A stretch of 64,000 nt of DNA from Nannobrachium achirus (lineage: Eukaryota > Chordata > Actinopteri > Myctophiformes > Myctophidae): assembly GCA_963921795.1 (NCBI GenBank), contig OY997639.1, positions 51,455,762 through 51,519,761 of the forward strand. Direction: 5' to 3'. A model generated the notes under the pieces. It had not been told where the DNA came from and ran no database searches. It saw only the letters and a list, made by a program, of their open reading frames with translations. Of the stretch, positions 11,920 to 24,900 are shown in pieces (position 1 is the stretch's first letter; each line of letters opens with the position of its first letter). A program made the position numbers and the translations under genes.

Positions 11920-13086
11920 TTAATCCCATGCCAAAGCATCAGCACTCGCCCAGCAGTCTGCACGCGCCCATGTGGAGGGCAAGTTCGCTTGGCCCTTAAG
12001 GCGAGGTCGATTCTTGCCCTTAGGGCGTCTTACTGGTTTATGTATTTTTCTGTTGCTGTTGGTAGTCATGGTTGCCATTTCCCACCTGATGTCATGTGGG
12101 AGTTCAGACTGTTCCAGACCATTCTGAGTGACTGCTAGCTTGCATAACATCTTCAAGCTAAGATTTAAGTCTAGGATGTACAGGTCACCAGAAGTGATGT
12201 TGGGTTTTTTGTATCCTCCAAGGATGATGATACAATCTCCCACCATGCAACAGCACATCCCATACTTGCTACAGGGGTCTTTCCCCTTGGGCTCAATCTG
12301 CTTCCAGGAAAACATCTCTTGACTGAATTTCCATAGATCATTTAAGTTCCCGTTCCAGCCGATGCCACCAAATATGTACAGCTCTCCATTGTAGGCAAAG
12401 GCTGAATGAAAATTGCGTCCTGGAATAAGGTGTTGTTTAGAAGGCAAGCTCAGCCAGCAGTTTGTCTCTGTGTCAAACACTCTGATGCTGTTGCAGCAAC
12501 CAGCGCCCCCAAATACAAACATCTTTGTCCCAATGATGGTGGCTGAGTGACCTTCTGTAAAAGGTGGTTGAGTGCCTTCAGTGTTAATTAAGGTCCAGAT
12601 CATTATGCTGGTGTCCAACTTGTATATGTCATTATTATATCCAGGTAGTTCGGGGCGTCCCCCATACACATACATAACCTTCTCTAGGTCACAGGCTGAG
12701 TGGAAACACCTTGCTCCTGGAATAGTCCCAGATGGTCCCAGACCCCTATTGGGTCTGAACCAGCTGTGGTCGTCGACACCAAAGGCATAAAGCACATTGC
12801 AGTAAGGGAACCCTCCCCAGATGAAGACAATTTCTTCTACCAGCACAGCTGTGTGGCCCATGCGCCCGGAGGGAAGCTCAATGGGGCCTTGTCCTGTTTT
12901 ATTTGTCACTGAGGGCAACTTCCTCCAACGCAAGGACAATGTGTTGAAAATGTGGACTTCAATCTGATCACTGTTGTTTAGGTCTTTGTAGTGCATTCCA
13001 AATGTGTACAGCTTGTGTCCAACTACCACAGGAGCATGGTAGTATTTATTAGGTCCTCCTTTCAGATGTATCGTCCAGTGACACAT
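11920..13086 (-). CDS. Intronless KLHDC3-like kelch protein with repeat-derived C-terminus
   Basis: One open frame of 388 residues. It follows KLHDC3 (a kelch-repeat substrate receptor of Cullin-2 ubiquitin ligases) along its length: WTIHLKGGP near the start, VHIFNTLSLRW, CNVLYAF, PGARCFHSA, DIYKLDTS, WKQIEPKGK, LCKLAV and LPHDIRWE..MTTNSN at 329-345. Kelch Gly-Gly pairs are at 91-92, 142-143, 193-194, 240-241 and 290-291; the first blade has lost its pair (G30-M31). KLHDC3 genes have many introns, so this is read as a retrocopy that kept an open frame. Residues 351-388 (PVRRPKGKNRP...ALAWD) do not belong to the family and are encoded by a Helitron-like repeat end in antisense. Several blades are shorter than in KLHDC3. 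Start: the first Met aligns with the family's. Function and expression are unknown; it may be a young pseudogene without a stop. Confidence 0.8.
   Translation of the reverse strand: MCHWTIHLKGGPNKYYHAPVVVGHKLYTFGMHYKDLNNSDQIEVHIFNTLSLRWRKLPSVTNKTGQGPIELPSGRMGHTAVLVEEIVFIWGGFPYCNVLYAFGVDDHSWFRPNRGLGPSGTIPGARCFHSACDLEKVMYVYGGRPELPGYNNDIYKLDTSIMIWTLINTEGTQPPFTEGHSATIIGTKMFVFGGAGCCNSIRVFDTETNCWLSLPSKQHLIPGRNFHSAFAYNGELYIFGGIGWNGNLNDLWKFSQEMFSWKQIEPKGKDPCSKYGMCCCMVGDCIIILGGYKKPNITSGDLYILDLNLSLKMLCKLAVTQNGLEQSELPHDIRWEMATMTTNSNRKIHKPVRRPKGKNRPRLKGQANLPSTWARADCWASADALAWD
11940..12036 (+). mobile_element. Helitron-like 3' end forming the tail of the kelch gene
   Basis: On the plus strand GCCCTTAGGGC (12016-12026) is followed by G and TCTTACTGG (12028-12036). 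This is the same 3' hairpin and end as the copies at 34851-34870 and, inverted, 57180-57199. The upstream GAGGGCAAGTTCGCTT piece also matches the 57.2-kb copy. Codon 351 of the kelch frame starts exactly at this boundary. Confidence 0.7.
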
Positions 13087-13690
13087 TTCAACAGAAGTAC
13101 CACTTTGAATCAGTGGAACTAGTTTACAGATAAATCATTAAATGAAACCTCACCGTTGGAACAGTTTGAATGACACTTTATTAATCGGGACAATTATGTT
13201 TAAAGGACAATTACATTTGTTGTGATGACATTGTTTGATGTCATTGTGTGATGATGTAATTATGTAGAATATCTAATGGAATATCCATCCATCCTCTCAT
13301 GTCAAGTCCCCTTTCCCTGTGGTGTTCCACAAGGATCATTTCTGGGTCCTGTACCTGTCCTTGGTAATAAGTTTATCATCTGAAATCATAACTTCCATTT
13401 TCGCTGTTTCACCCATCATTAATGGAAATCAAAGGAGCTCAGACCTGGCTGAAATGTGCCCACATTTGGAGTCGTACGGTAGATCACATTTACTGTACAG
13501 ACACAGAGACAGGCTGGCTGACGAGTCTGAGAACCACGTTGGAGCCACGCTGATCCCACAAGGATCCCAAGATCCACATGATTTGATTCCTTTTACTCAG
13601 GAGTTAAGAATGCCTCGCTCTAGTTTTTGATCCCTCTGCAAACATCCCCAGAGACCACCGGGCTAGATATTTTTAGTGGCTGTGCAGGTT
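13087..13690. other. Intergenic, no recognised feature
   Basis: AT-rich unique sequence; no splice-flanked coding segment or repeat end was recognised. Confidence 0.4.
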
Positions 13691-13693
13691 GTT

Positions 13694-14180
13694 GTTGCGA
13701 CCGTTAGGTCGCAGTTACTTGCACTCCTATACTATCCAAACCTCCACTGGCTGTCAGTCCCTCCGTCAGTCTGTCAGTCACACGTCACACTTTTGCCCTG
13801 CTCATATCTCCGCAACCGTTGCCCCGATCCAAACCACAACCTCCACCATCAATTCTCACATGGCCCTCTTCTAGCGCCACCATGAGGCCAAGGTCTACAC
13901 TCATCTCATCAACATGGATCTGTCTCATAAAGCGCCACCTTCAGGCCAATTTATTAAAACACATTTTTGGACACTGCTCCTACAGATTTTGCCCTAAAAA
14001 CACCAAATCGGTACACAGTATGTCTACACTCATCTCATCAACATGGATCTGTCCCATATAGTGCCACCATCAGGCCGATTTTTTTCAAACACATTTTTGG
14101 ACACTGCTCCTACAGATTTTGCCCTAAAATCACTCGTCTCGGAGCACTTTGTGTCACGCTACAAGCTTGTAGATCCGGCA
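13694..14180 (+). mobile_element. Helitron-like repeat with 130-bp internal tandem units
   Basis: It starts with the palindrome TGCGACCGTTAGGTCGCA (13696-13713), then GTCAGTC-type simple sequence and CTGCTCATATCTCCGCAAC. It continues into at least two units with a 130-base period (ACATTTTTGGACACTGCTCC at 13961 and 14091). It ends near 14160-14177 with a copy of the short TACAAGCTTGTAGATC repeat. The usual 3' hairpin end is not seen. Confidence 0.65.
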
Positions 14181-14824
14181 ATGCCCTTTTCTTTCCACAT
14201 CCTGAGAAAGTGAGAAAACAAACACACACACACACACACACACACATACACACCATTGTCCGGACCAAATGGACCGATGCCTTGTAGGCCTACTTTTACT
14301 CAAGTAGTTTTTGAAGTCCGGACATTATTAAACGTATGAAATGTGAGTAGGCTACTTTTTTACCTGTTTCTATTGAAGTGAAGCTCTTCTAACTGCTCTT
14401 CCTCCTCACCAACAACATCTTACATCTTACTGTCATTCATAAAACAGGCCCCTCTTATATTACGATTATTAAGACAACAAACGTCAACTTTTAACCTGCT
14501 TCAACCGCCAAAATACCGTGCTTCCGTTCAGTCGCGTGTGATGATCACAGAATTTCAAGGAACCATTAGGCTATATATTGTTTTAGCCTAAGTATAAGTG
14601 AGTTTGTAAAAGTGTGTTTGTGCATCATGAGTTAATCGACAAGAGGACACCTTTGCTGACTGAGGTTTATTCCTGATGAGGATTCTATACCTGCTGTCTG
14701 CTTCACCTCACTCGTCATAACATCACAAACTGTTCTTCAGATCTAACAAAGAACTGTGAGCAGGACTTTCTGCATTCGCTTATCAACAAGGAGAGAGGAT
14801 GATCAGGCCTGCACCTTTTTGATT

Positions 14825-14826
<2 letters not shown>

Positions 14827-14907
<81 letters not shown>
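14827..14907. repeat. (GT)n microsatellite
   Basis: About 80 bases of uninterrupted GT. Confidence 0.95.
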
Positions 14908-14910
<3 letters not shown>

Positions 14911-15293
14911 CCCACTTTGTAAATTGTATATGAAGGTATTCTGTATAGTCTTTTGAAAATATTACCGTAAAGTAAAGGGATTTTGCAAAGAAATCTTGTT
15001 TTGAGAGTTGGGTTTTGAGATTATTTTCTTTAAGCCAATTATTATTATTGTTTTTGTTTTCATTTGAAGGTAATTGAGAGTCCTTACTTTAGGAACAGCT
15101 CCAAGCTAATAGTGGAGGGTGGGGCTACTTACTATCAAACCAATTCAACCAGCCCTGACACCTGGTGGCATTTACCGTATTAAATTCATGGACAAGTTTT
15201 GACCCACAATGCCATGGACCATACGTTGACAGATTATCATTTTTGACCACTAGGTGGCACTGTTGACTAATCCAAAAGCTTTGGCTTGGACAT

Positions 15294-15417
<124 letters not shown>

Positions 15418-15654
15418 CTCATTCACTCCAATTGTACACCTTTTTTCCCCTCTGATTTCATGGCATCCATGGGAATGTTTGAGACCATCGGTCTAAAAGA
15501 GAAAAAGAAAACAACAACATAAAGTTCAAGGTCAAATCTGGCATTGTGGGCCTTTGGGGGTTGAGTCCAGAAAAGCACCTTTTGCACTTTGAACCGGTGG
15601 ACATTTGGTTTGGTTTGGGGACTGCCTCATAGGTTGAACTCCTGTTGGGTCAAC

Positions 15655-15720
15655 TGAGGTTAGGGTTAGGGTTAGGCATAGTTTTACTGAGGTTAGGGTT
15701 AAGGTTGGGTTTAGGTGGTG
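15655..15720. repeat. Short interstitial telomere-like repeats
   Basis: GAGGTTAGGGTTAGGGTTAGG and a second GAGGTTAGGGTTAAGG, within a segment framed by GTTGAACTCC and GAGTTCGACC. Similar short tracts occur at 16696 and, inverted, near 43367. Confidence 0.7.
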
Positions 15721-16256
15721 ACGGTCCGACTAAAGGGAGTTCGACCTAAGGACTTGTTACCTTTGGTTTATGTGATTTTTGTGTTTTTCTTTTTTCTATG
15801 GTTTATTTTGTGCTTTTCTTTTTTCTATGATTTATTTTGTGCTTGCGTTCGGTTTTCTATGGTTTATTTTTAGCTTGTTTTTCTTTTCTTTTTTTCCCTA
15901 TGGTTTATTTTGTATTATGATGATGATGATGATGAATGTTGCTGGGTGAGAGAGCTGAAGGCAGCTTTTGGGGCCAGGAACGGTGGTCCAGGGACCAGGA
16001 CATTCGGGCCAGTGGTAGCCGGGACCTCTGGTAGTGGGAAGTTTGTAAGTGCCACGACCACGACCTTCCGCCGAGGGGCTATTGGTAGCCTGACGTCCAA
16101 TAATGTCAGGGGGATGTAAGGGCCACGAGCCCACGACCAAGACCTCCGAACCTGCTCTGCAGCTAATAAGCGGTTGCCCTGTCTGTTATTGACCCCATCC
16201 ATGGGAGGCTACCAAGTGAAAGAGAGAGACGGAATGAGGACGGAAATGACAGAGAA

Positions 16257-16985
16257 ATGTATAGGAGCCAGCGGCCAGACACAGAGCAGGACAGAGAGGA
16301 CGGTGACCACCAGTGTGTTAAGGACCACATTGTGTCCTGTGGAGGACCAAGGAGAGTATCAACGCGCAATCACCGTAGCGCCGGTAAGTCTCACCAACTC
16401 CAGGAAGTACGCCAGATCACAGATTCACAGCACTTTAACAGCTCTGATCATCTTGGGCATTTCTATTGTGTTTTAATGGTGTTTTAGAAGTCCATGTATT
16501 TAGGTATTATTTGATACATTTTGATACAAGTGTATTAGGTGTTTTTAGCAGTGCCACAAATTGGCATAGTCGATATTACAACCTTTAAAGGTAAAAACTG
16601 AAACAGTTTATTTTTATTTATGATTATGATGCCAGTATAGCCATTTTGTGGGGAGTATAATGGGTGAGCTTCAAATGAGTGGCTTGGAAGGAATAGGGTT
16701 AGGGTTGCAGGAACTGCCAACCTTTCAGTGTGGGGAGATGTGAGCCGGTGCATGTTTTTTGTTTTTGTAGATGCTGAGACATATAGATACACGTAGGAGC
16801 CAGCAGCCGGACAAGGAGCAGGACAGAACGGTGACCACCACCCATGTGTGAAGGACCACATTGTGTCCTGTGAAGGAAGATGCGACCAGACGCGAAGATA
16901 TCGACGCGCAATCTGTAGCGCCGGTAAGTCTCACCAACTCCAGTCCCTGTGGAAGACAAGGAAGTAATACCAGATCACAGATTCA
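16257..16985. repeat. Direct duplication of a 180-200-bp segment
   Basis: The segment at 16257-16437 (GGAGCCAGCGGCCAGACA ... GTAGCGCCGGTAAGTCTCAC ... CCAGATCACAGATTCAC) recurs diverged at 16790-16985. Both copies keep the phrase GCGCCGGTAAGTCTCACCAA, which looks like a 5' splice site. Neither copy has a conserved reading frame. Confidence 0.7.
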
Positions 16986-17442
16986 CTAGCCTGGGTGTCA
17001 GCCTGCTCGCTCCGTTCCGCGAGTCTCTCCCATGGTCTCTCCGCATCACAATCTGGAAATGATTCATTTGACTCATATTAAATTTCTGAACAACTGACGT
17101 ATGTGACGTCGTTGCTGATTGGTTGTTACTCCAACAAATCGGAGTAGGGTTGGGGTAGCTCATAAACTATAAAAAAATATGGATAGTGGAAAGCCATTGT
17201 TTTCTATGCTGCGCAAATGAAGCTTTTTTGGCCGTTGTATGGGTGCCGCAATCATTGTATAGAGACCCATTGTAACTTCAATCTCCATTTTAACCATGAT
17301 AGATTAATCAAAAACACATGTTCTTGGTTCGGGTGGCTCATACTGTCCTCCTAATACATGAGCTGGCTGTGTTTTTTCAGTTACTTTTCATTTATTTTTT
17401 ATCCTATTTTTTGAGGAAAAAAATAATAATAATAAAAAATAT

Positions 17443-17897
17443 GTAGCCGGGGACCCAGTCCTCAAAATGGGAGAGGACCTGTGATGTTTGGTCATTAAGG
17501 TCCACAGAATGAGAGGCCTGCTCTGCTGGAAACATCGCGAAAAACGGTTATGGCCATTTGTATATTCACTGTCCCATTGACTCCACTACACAGGAAAATA
17601 AATATATTAAAGAAGAAAAGAACTGCTTTAAGTAGCATGTGAGGGGTCAAACTGGGTGATTTTCATGATTCTGAATCCATTGCAAGCTTAATATAGGCTA
17701 TATTTATTTTACTGTGTAGTGGAGTCAAAGGGACAGTGAATATACAAATGGCCATAACTTTTTTTTCGTGATGTTTCCAGCAGAGCAGGCCTCTCATTCT
17801 GTGGACCTTAATGACCAAACTAATAGATAAAACAGTAATAAAAAGTGAGGCAGAACATCACAGGTTCCTTGAGCTTTTGGACTTGTGGGTCCCCAAC
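17443..17897. mobile_element. Long-TIR foldback element (MITE)
   Basis: The left arm (17443-17580; GGGGACCCAGTCC, CCTGTGATGTTTGGTC, GGCCTGCTCTGCTGGAAAC, GAATATACAAATGG read inversely) is matched in reverse complement by about 17715-17897. The middle is related to the MITE at 1291. There is no transposase. Confidence 0.8.
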
Positions 17898-18199
17898 TAA
17901 TGTCATCACATGCAGAAACAGAAAAAACTGAAAGATGGAGGGTGGCAGGGCACGCCTCCTGGCAGAGATTTGCTCTCTATTGAGCACATATTTCTATTTA
18001 GAATTCAGGCTCTTTCGTTCCATTTTCAAGCAAGTGGTCAATCCTTGTCTGATTGATATGATTTTTAAAATGTTGGAACATTTGATGAGAAAGTAATTTA
18101 TAGCAAGACACAGTCACAGGTCAGGGGCTGATGTCTGTAGAAGAATCTTGGTTTCTTTCTCAGATGGACCTTCCTCACTTTGACCACAGAGTGGCGCAA

Positions 18200-18930
18200 C
18201 TCACTTGTATTGTATAGCTCTATTAAAATAATGTTTAGGGACAGAATTAGAAACTTCATCAACATACCAGAGTGACTTAAACTGCAGCTCTTAGAAGTAA
18301 AATAAACCTAAGTTTTGTTGTTAACCAGGGCTTTACCCCAGCCTGGGGTGCCAGATTTTTTAGAAACTCGCTTAGTTTGTGAAACTATTATAGTTGATTT
18401 TGTGCATTTTAGCCATCTATCATGCCCTAATTAAAGTATTAAAACGTTTTCGTTTTTTATTATTAAAACGACCCCCAGGGGTCCCCAGCTAAATGATAGT
18501 TGGGAACCAAATGGGTCCATAACTAAAAGAGTGTACATTTGGTTCCGTTTGTACACTCTCACTATAAATTGGGGTCCGTCCCAGAGATAGAAATGCCTTT
18601 AATTGGTGGTCCTTGGTGTGGACTGGAGCCGTAAAAATGTTTCAAATGTAGGGGTCCTTGACATGAAAAAGTTCGAGCATAACTGACTGCTTTAAGAGGT
18701 AGGTGGAGCTATCCGTAGGCTGGCTGACATACCTGGCAACCCAAATGTGTGCAATGTGCAGTGTGTTCTGCTTGACCAGACTGACTCCCCGCTGAGTGGG
18801 AATCTCTGGGGTTAGAGAGACGCTGACTGACTGCTGGTTAGATGGCTTCCACAGCGGAATAACTTTGCGCACGGCTTTGCAAACACCTGAGGATTATCTT
18901 GCAGGTGTCCAGTGGCACCGATACAATACA
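18200..18930. promoter_or_regulatory. Region 5' of ptpn2, probable promoter and 5' UTR
   Basis: It precedes the ptpn2 start codon at 18931. No TATA box is obvious, and the transcription start cannot be placed from sequence alone. A duplicated ACCCCCAGGGGTCCCCAG-type segment near 18470 and 18540 suggests older repeat material. Confidence 0.3.
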
Positions 18931-21900
18931 ATGGAACAGGAATTTGAGGACATAGATTCGTCAGGACGATGGCAAAACCTCTACAATGTAAGTCGCGACA
19001 CGACGGGGCCTCTCATGTGTTTCTATGGCGATGCGGTTGGTTGCTAGCTTGCTAGCTAACTAGCTAGCTAACTAACTAGCTAACAGACTACAGTCAGTTG
19101 TGTAAAGTAACCAAGTACATTTACTTAAGTACATTTTTGACTTGAGTATTTCCAATACTTTTGCTTCTACTCCACTACATCTCGGATCCAAATATTGTAC
19201 GTTTACTCCACTACCATTACTTGAACTCCCGAAGCATTGTGAGCCTGAGCCTGTAGATGTTATTTTCAAATATTTGCATACATTTGAAAACGTGTGAAAC
19301 GGGACATTGTGCATAGTGAGTGCATAGTAGTGAGTGCTTTTACTTCTACACTGCACTATTAATACTTTTACCTAAGTAAAACGTGAGTACTTTTTTCTTC
19401 CACCACTGCTAGCTAGCTAGCTAGCTAACGTTATGCAGCTGGCAAGCTTTGCTTTGCCTGCCAAGCCCTCGCCTTTGTAGCCGGGTCAGGGAAGTCATTT
19501 GGTTGACACACTGTTTTACTGACAACAACATTCCGGTGGCAGTGCCACCTACGAGAAGTAATAACCACGTTATTCGCTACCCAGACTTCCGTAGCTAATG
19601 AGCTAAAACGTGCACTAACACCACTTAACGTTAGTACGTTACGTTAGCCTTCTGGAATAAAATGTACACCAAGGATGAGACTATGACGTAATCAACAATG
19701 GGAAGTGTTGTATAATGTGGCAGTGGTTCAAACAAAAAGTGGTTCAAAACTTTTTAGCTCAAGACGCAAAAGAGAATTTAGACGTTTGCCCGGGATCCAC
19801 AATGGCCATTTTGCACATTCGTTTTCTAATTTATGGAGTGTATCAAAACATCTTATTTATTAATGAACTTAGAACAATCATTGCAGATTCATTCTCTTTT
19901 CTTTTTTGATGAAATTCTTAGCTTTTGGGGGGAATGTTTTTGTTTTGAAGTAATAATTATTAAAAACAAAATGTAGGAACCCTTTTTAAGGGACCCATGA
20001 AAATGTAAGTAGTGTTTTGAAGCCTGAGTGACTTTGTAGATCTTCTATTAATATAATATTATTTTTTGATGAAATTCTTAGCTTTTGGGGGGAATGTTTT
20101 TGTTTTGAAGTAATAATTAAAAACAAAATGTAGGAACCCTTTTTAAGGGACCCATAAAAATGTAAGTAGTGTTTTGAAGCCTGAGTGACTTTGTAGATCT
20201 TCTATTAATATAATAGTTTTTAGTTTTTTACAACTTCAATGCTTCACGGGGACTTCTCTCCACTGACTGTTACGTATTTAAATTACGTATTTAAAAAAAT
20301 ATATATTATATTTCACTTGAAAATACGTCATTGTTAATGAGCTGAAGGCGCGGTTCATTTCCGCTGGATGTTTAGTTGTGACATCACAGGCGAGTCCTAG
20401 ATTGTATGCACCGTCGACTCGACCGCAGCTTCTGAGAAGTCATCAAGACTTCCCAGAGAAGAGCGTAGCATATGTATTACCAGCAGACATGCTGCTGGTC
20501 GCAGGACAGGACGCTCTGTCTGTCTGCTGTTGATGCAGCATCCCAGTTTCTCTGTTCCCAACTTCCCAAACCTTTTGATTGATTGAATATTTTATAAGAC
20601 AAAAATGAAGAACAGTACAAGTATATAGTCAATACAAAAAAGAAATGTAGTACAGTACAAGTACAGTTAAACACCCTGCCTAAAAGGAACACCCCAAGTA
20701 AGTCCTTTTATGGTGTTGTTCATGTCGGAGGTCCTTGGTATTCAATTCATGGACGTAACAAATGCGAAAAAACTATACACTATATGTATCAAGTCAATGA
20801 CCCCCAAACTGACTTTACCCATTTGAAAAATAGTAATGATGTACCAGGGACCCCATTAGAGAAGGCCCCCCCCCCCCCGTTTGACATGCATTAGGCTACG
20901 GACCCCCATATTTATTATCTATGGGACCCCCAGTTTATTTATAGTATAAATAAATTAGGGTCTGGCCTAGCGGTCAAGGCACAGACCACATAGGCTATGA
21001 TGCGCCTATACATTTGATAGGGATCATCAGAGCCTATGTGGTATGTGCCTCGATCGCTAGGCCAGCGGGCGCCCTGTTCCCCTGGACCTCAAGCACCCCT
21101 GGTGTAGCTGTATTACTTTTGGACGTGACCCTGCCTGTGCCACCAGTAAGACTCCCTAATTGGGAGATAAACGACAGTCACGTCGCACAGACAAACTTTA
21201 GAAGGCAATCGTAGCCAATCAGGAGGGAATATGGGAAATGAGACTGATCCATGTTGATGACATGACTTTAGAGATACTGTGTAGCGCTTTGTGTGATTTT
21301 GGGGCAAAATCTGTAGGAGCGTGTCCAAAAATGTTTTTCAAAAATGGGCCTCATGGTGCTGCTAGAAGAGGGGCATGTGAGAAATCAGGGGTGGAGTTTG
21401 TGGTTTGGCAGCCAAGGAGTGTGTGTGTTTGGCATCAATAGGGCCAAAGGTGGCCCTAGAGTAGGGGCAAAAGTGTGATGTGACCTGACGGACAGAGGGA
21501 CTGACAGACAGCCAGTGGAGCTTTTCTTAGTAACTTGCGACCTAACGGTCGCAACAACATGGTTTTACTTTATTGGAGTATTTTAAATGTTCTGTACTTT
21601 TACCTGTACCCCACAAGATCTCAGAAGCAAATATTGTACTTTTTACTCCACTACCCTACTTTGTGGATTTCTATTATTGTTACAAAACAGTGTTGTGTTA
21701 ACACATTTCAGCAGTCTTTAAAAACTCATATCAGGATTTAATCTGAAACATTTATTTTATTTTATTTGATCTACCTACCTACCTAGTTGTCTTGATGTGA
21801 ATGTGAGTAATTGATCCAAGGAAAATACTGAAGTATACAGGTGATGCAATTTGGCCAATTATAATGACATTTATTTCAAATCTCCTTGGCAAGTTTTTAT

Positions 21901-24900
21901 GGCTTTTTGTTTATTTATATTATACTCTATCTCAACTTGCTCTTCATTTGCTTAATCGCTTAGATATAATATCTTAGATGGTCGTGTAGTTAAACAAAGC
22001 ATTTATGTATGTATCTCTCCACTGTGTCATAGCATAACACAATGTGATCATATTTTGCTTTTATTTCGTATTATTTTTTATTAGGAAATCCGAAACCAAG
22101 CCAGTGAATATCCCTACAGAGTGGCGAAACTTCCACAGAATCGGAATTTGAACCGATACAGAGATGTCAGCCCGTGTGAGTGTAAAGTAAAAAAAAAAAT
22201 TAGTTGTCGCTTTTATTTGTTACATTTATTTTGAAAGCAAAAAATCTGGAGTTATTAATAACAATAATTTGCTGTGCCTCTGGTTTCAGATGATCACAGT
22301 CGGGTAAAACTTGAAAACTGTGAAAATGACTACATAAATGCAAGTTTAGTCATGGTAGAGGAAGCTCAAAGAGCTTACATTCTATCTCAGGTAATGTATT
22401 ATGTTCTACTAGCAAGTTTTAGAGAGAAAAGTGAAAACAATCACCTATATTGGTGAGACGTTGGCTATTAGGAACAGCAAGTGCCTTGATGGGAGCTGTC
22501 ATACACTCATAAGACTGATGCAATTACTTTATTTATAGGCTGGCGTTTCAGCAAAAAAGCTGCAGTATCATGAAGAAGGTAGCTTGTCTGCTGTAATGTC
22601 AGTCTACAAATAAAGTCATCACATCACTGTTATGTTATATGATGTAAGCACAAAATGCCCACTGCATGTTTATGGTCAATGAGGTCAGGTTTTTCATACG
22701 TTCGTATGTAAGCAAATCATAAATGATACTTGTGTGAGCATGAATGTCACATGATATGCCACCTGATTATTTACTGTTGAGTGAAATAACCTTTTTGCTT
22801 TGGTTCCACAGGGCCCTTTGAGGAACACATGTGGGCACTTCTGGCTAATGATCTGGGAGCAATGTTCCAAAGCAGTTATAATGCTCAATAGAGTCATTGA
22901 AAAAGGATCTGTGAGTACCATTTGCTTTTTACCCCAAAAAACTCAACACGTTGTGACGCGCTGTGAGCTTTTAGAGCAGCTATTTTTGCAATTAGTTGTA
23001 CAAAAAAGTATGTAGGGCTTAAGTGGTATTCCCTGTTGAGTTTGTACAGATCTTAAATCAGTTTTGTCCTGGTGGTGTTGATTTGGTCATCCATTTGGAT
23101 GCAATGCTACCAAGTTATCACAGTGTCCCATAATCTCCTATTTAAACTGGGAACCTATGCATTGTCATACCTTTCAAGCCAGGAACACCTCTGTGTGTAG
23201 TTATTATAATATATAAACATTTTTGAATACAAATTTGAAGTTTTTCAGAAAACTTAGGGCTTAGAGGCTTTTAGAATCGTCCTCCGGTCTAATGGCTTAA
23301 TTGGGGGGAGTTCATATAATTTGAATAGACCTATCACCATCCTCGATATGAGGGATTAATCTTGTCCATATTTCCTTCTTCATCCATGCTTTTTGCCAGC
23401 CAGTGTAAACACACATATTCCGTGGATAATCTGAGAAAATAGCTGAATAGTTTTGTTTTTTATGCACAGTATATCTGAAAATAAAAGGCAAGTCATCACC
23501 ACTAATCTCTGTGAAGAAGTTGATTGTACAAGGGGCATTTCTGGCACAGAGAAAGGTTTTCCATTGGCTTTGACACCAGATGGATAATAGAGCCCCAAAA
23601 TAGGATGCCACAAGGGACAGCATTTCCTGTCTGGACCTCTCAGGGCAACACAAGGACCTCTCAAACTGACTTGCAGTAAGGGTTAGGGGAAAATAACAGC
23701 CATTATGCTCTGTAGGTGTTTTGGGGAACTGATAACCCCGTTGTTGTAAATGGCACACCTCCTTAGAAGACCACTCAAAAAGGCATTCTATTTTCTTCCC
23801 TTTTATGTGGGGGTGCGTTGTATACAGTACTAAAATGTTATTGAATGTCACCCTCTTTAGCTTTTTACAGCTTGGTCACAATGGCCCAGAGCCTTCTAAG
23901 CATGGCTTTTACTTGACCAACCAACTTAATCTAGGCTTGGGGAAGAGCTTGAAGGTTGCGTATTCTAGGAAACCTTGTGCTACGTGTTGGCAGTGGAAAG
24001 TATTATTCTCCATGGGCTACACCGGCCATGTGATCCGCTCCGTTCACATTGGCTGCTGCTACCATACGGCGTACGCTGCAACTATTAATCAATGGAAGCG
24101 GCTACATCTACACCAAGCCTGAGAACCACACGTATGTTACATGGAGTCTTGGTCAGAAGCTCTCCTCAAAGTAGAATATCTTGCCCGATGGAGGGGAGGG
24201 GTTGCATTATGGGTACATCACGCACCAGGGAAGGAAACGAGGACTAGCAGAGATGGCAAAAGTACTCATATTCTGTACTCAAGTAGAAGTAAAAGTACTT
24301 GTGGAAAAAATGACTTTGATAAAAGTACTCATTCAAATACTGACTCAAGTTAAAAGTACAGGCTCAGAAATGTACTTCAATAGTAAAAGTAAAAAGTATT
24401 TTTTACCGGTTGTTTCTGTGCAAAGCAAACTGTAACATAGAATTTGAAGGCTATTAAACTTAAAAGAACTCCGCCAAACACACGTCTTAAAACTAGCCCA
24501 GAATTGGTTTGCAAACTGATGTGAAATCTAAATACAGCAGTGGTTCTCTACCTTTGTTTTGATCTTTTTGTTTGATCTGCCGTGCAACATTAATATTTAG
24601 CAATTAAACTAAAGTAACAAGCCTGTTTTGAAAATGTAACTTGTAGAAAGTACAGATATCAGAATAAGTAGCTTTTACTTCATTACTTCCCATGCCCATC
24701 TCTGAAAACTAGTAATAAATATTCAATGAATGCTGATGATCTTGACAGATGTGCAATGGGCATGACAAGTACATGTGCATAGTATACAAGTTCTGAAACT
24801 TGCATAGTTGGGTCAGATTACTTAGTTTGAAATGTCAGTTACTGATTGAAAACGACATGCAACATTCCATGAATAACTGATTCTGATCAGGGACACGTTC

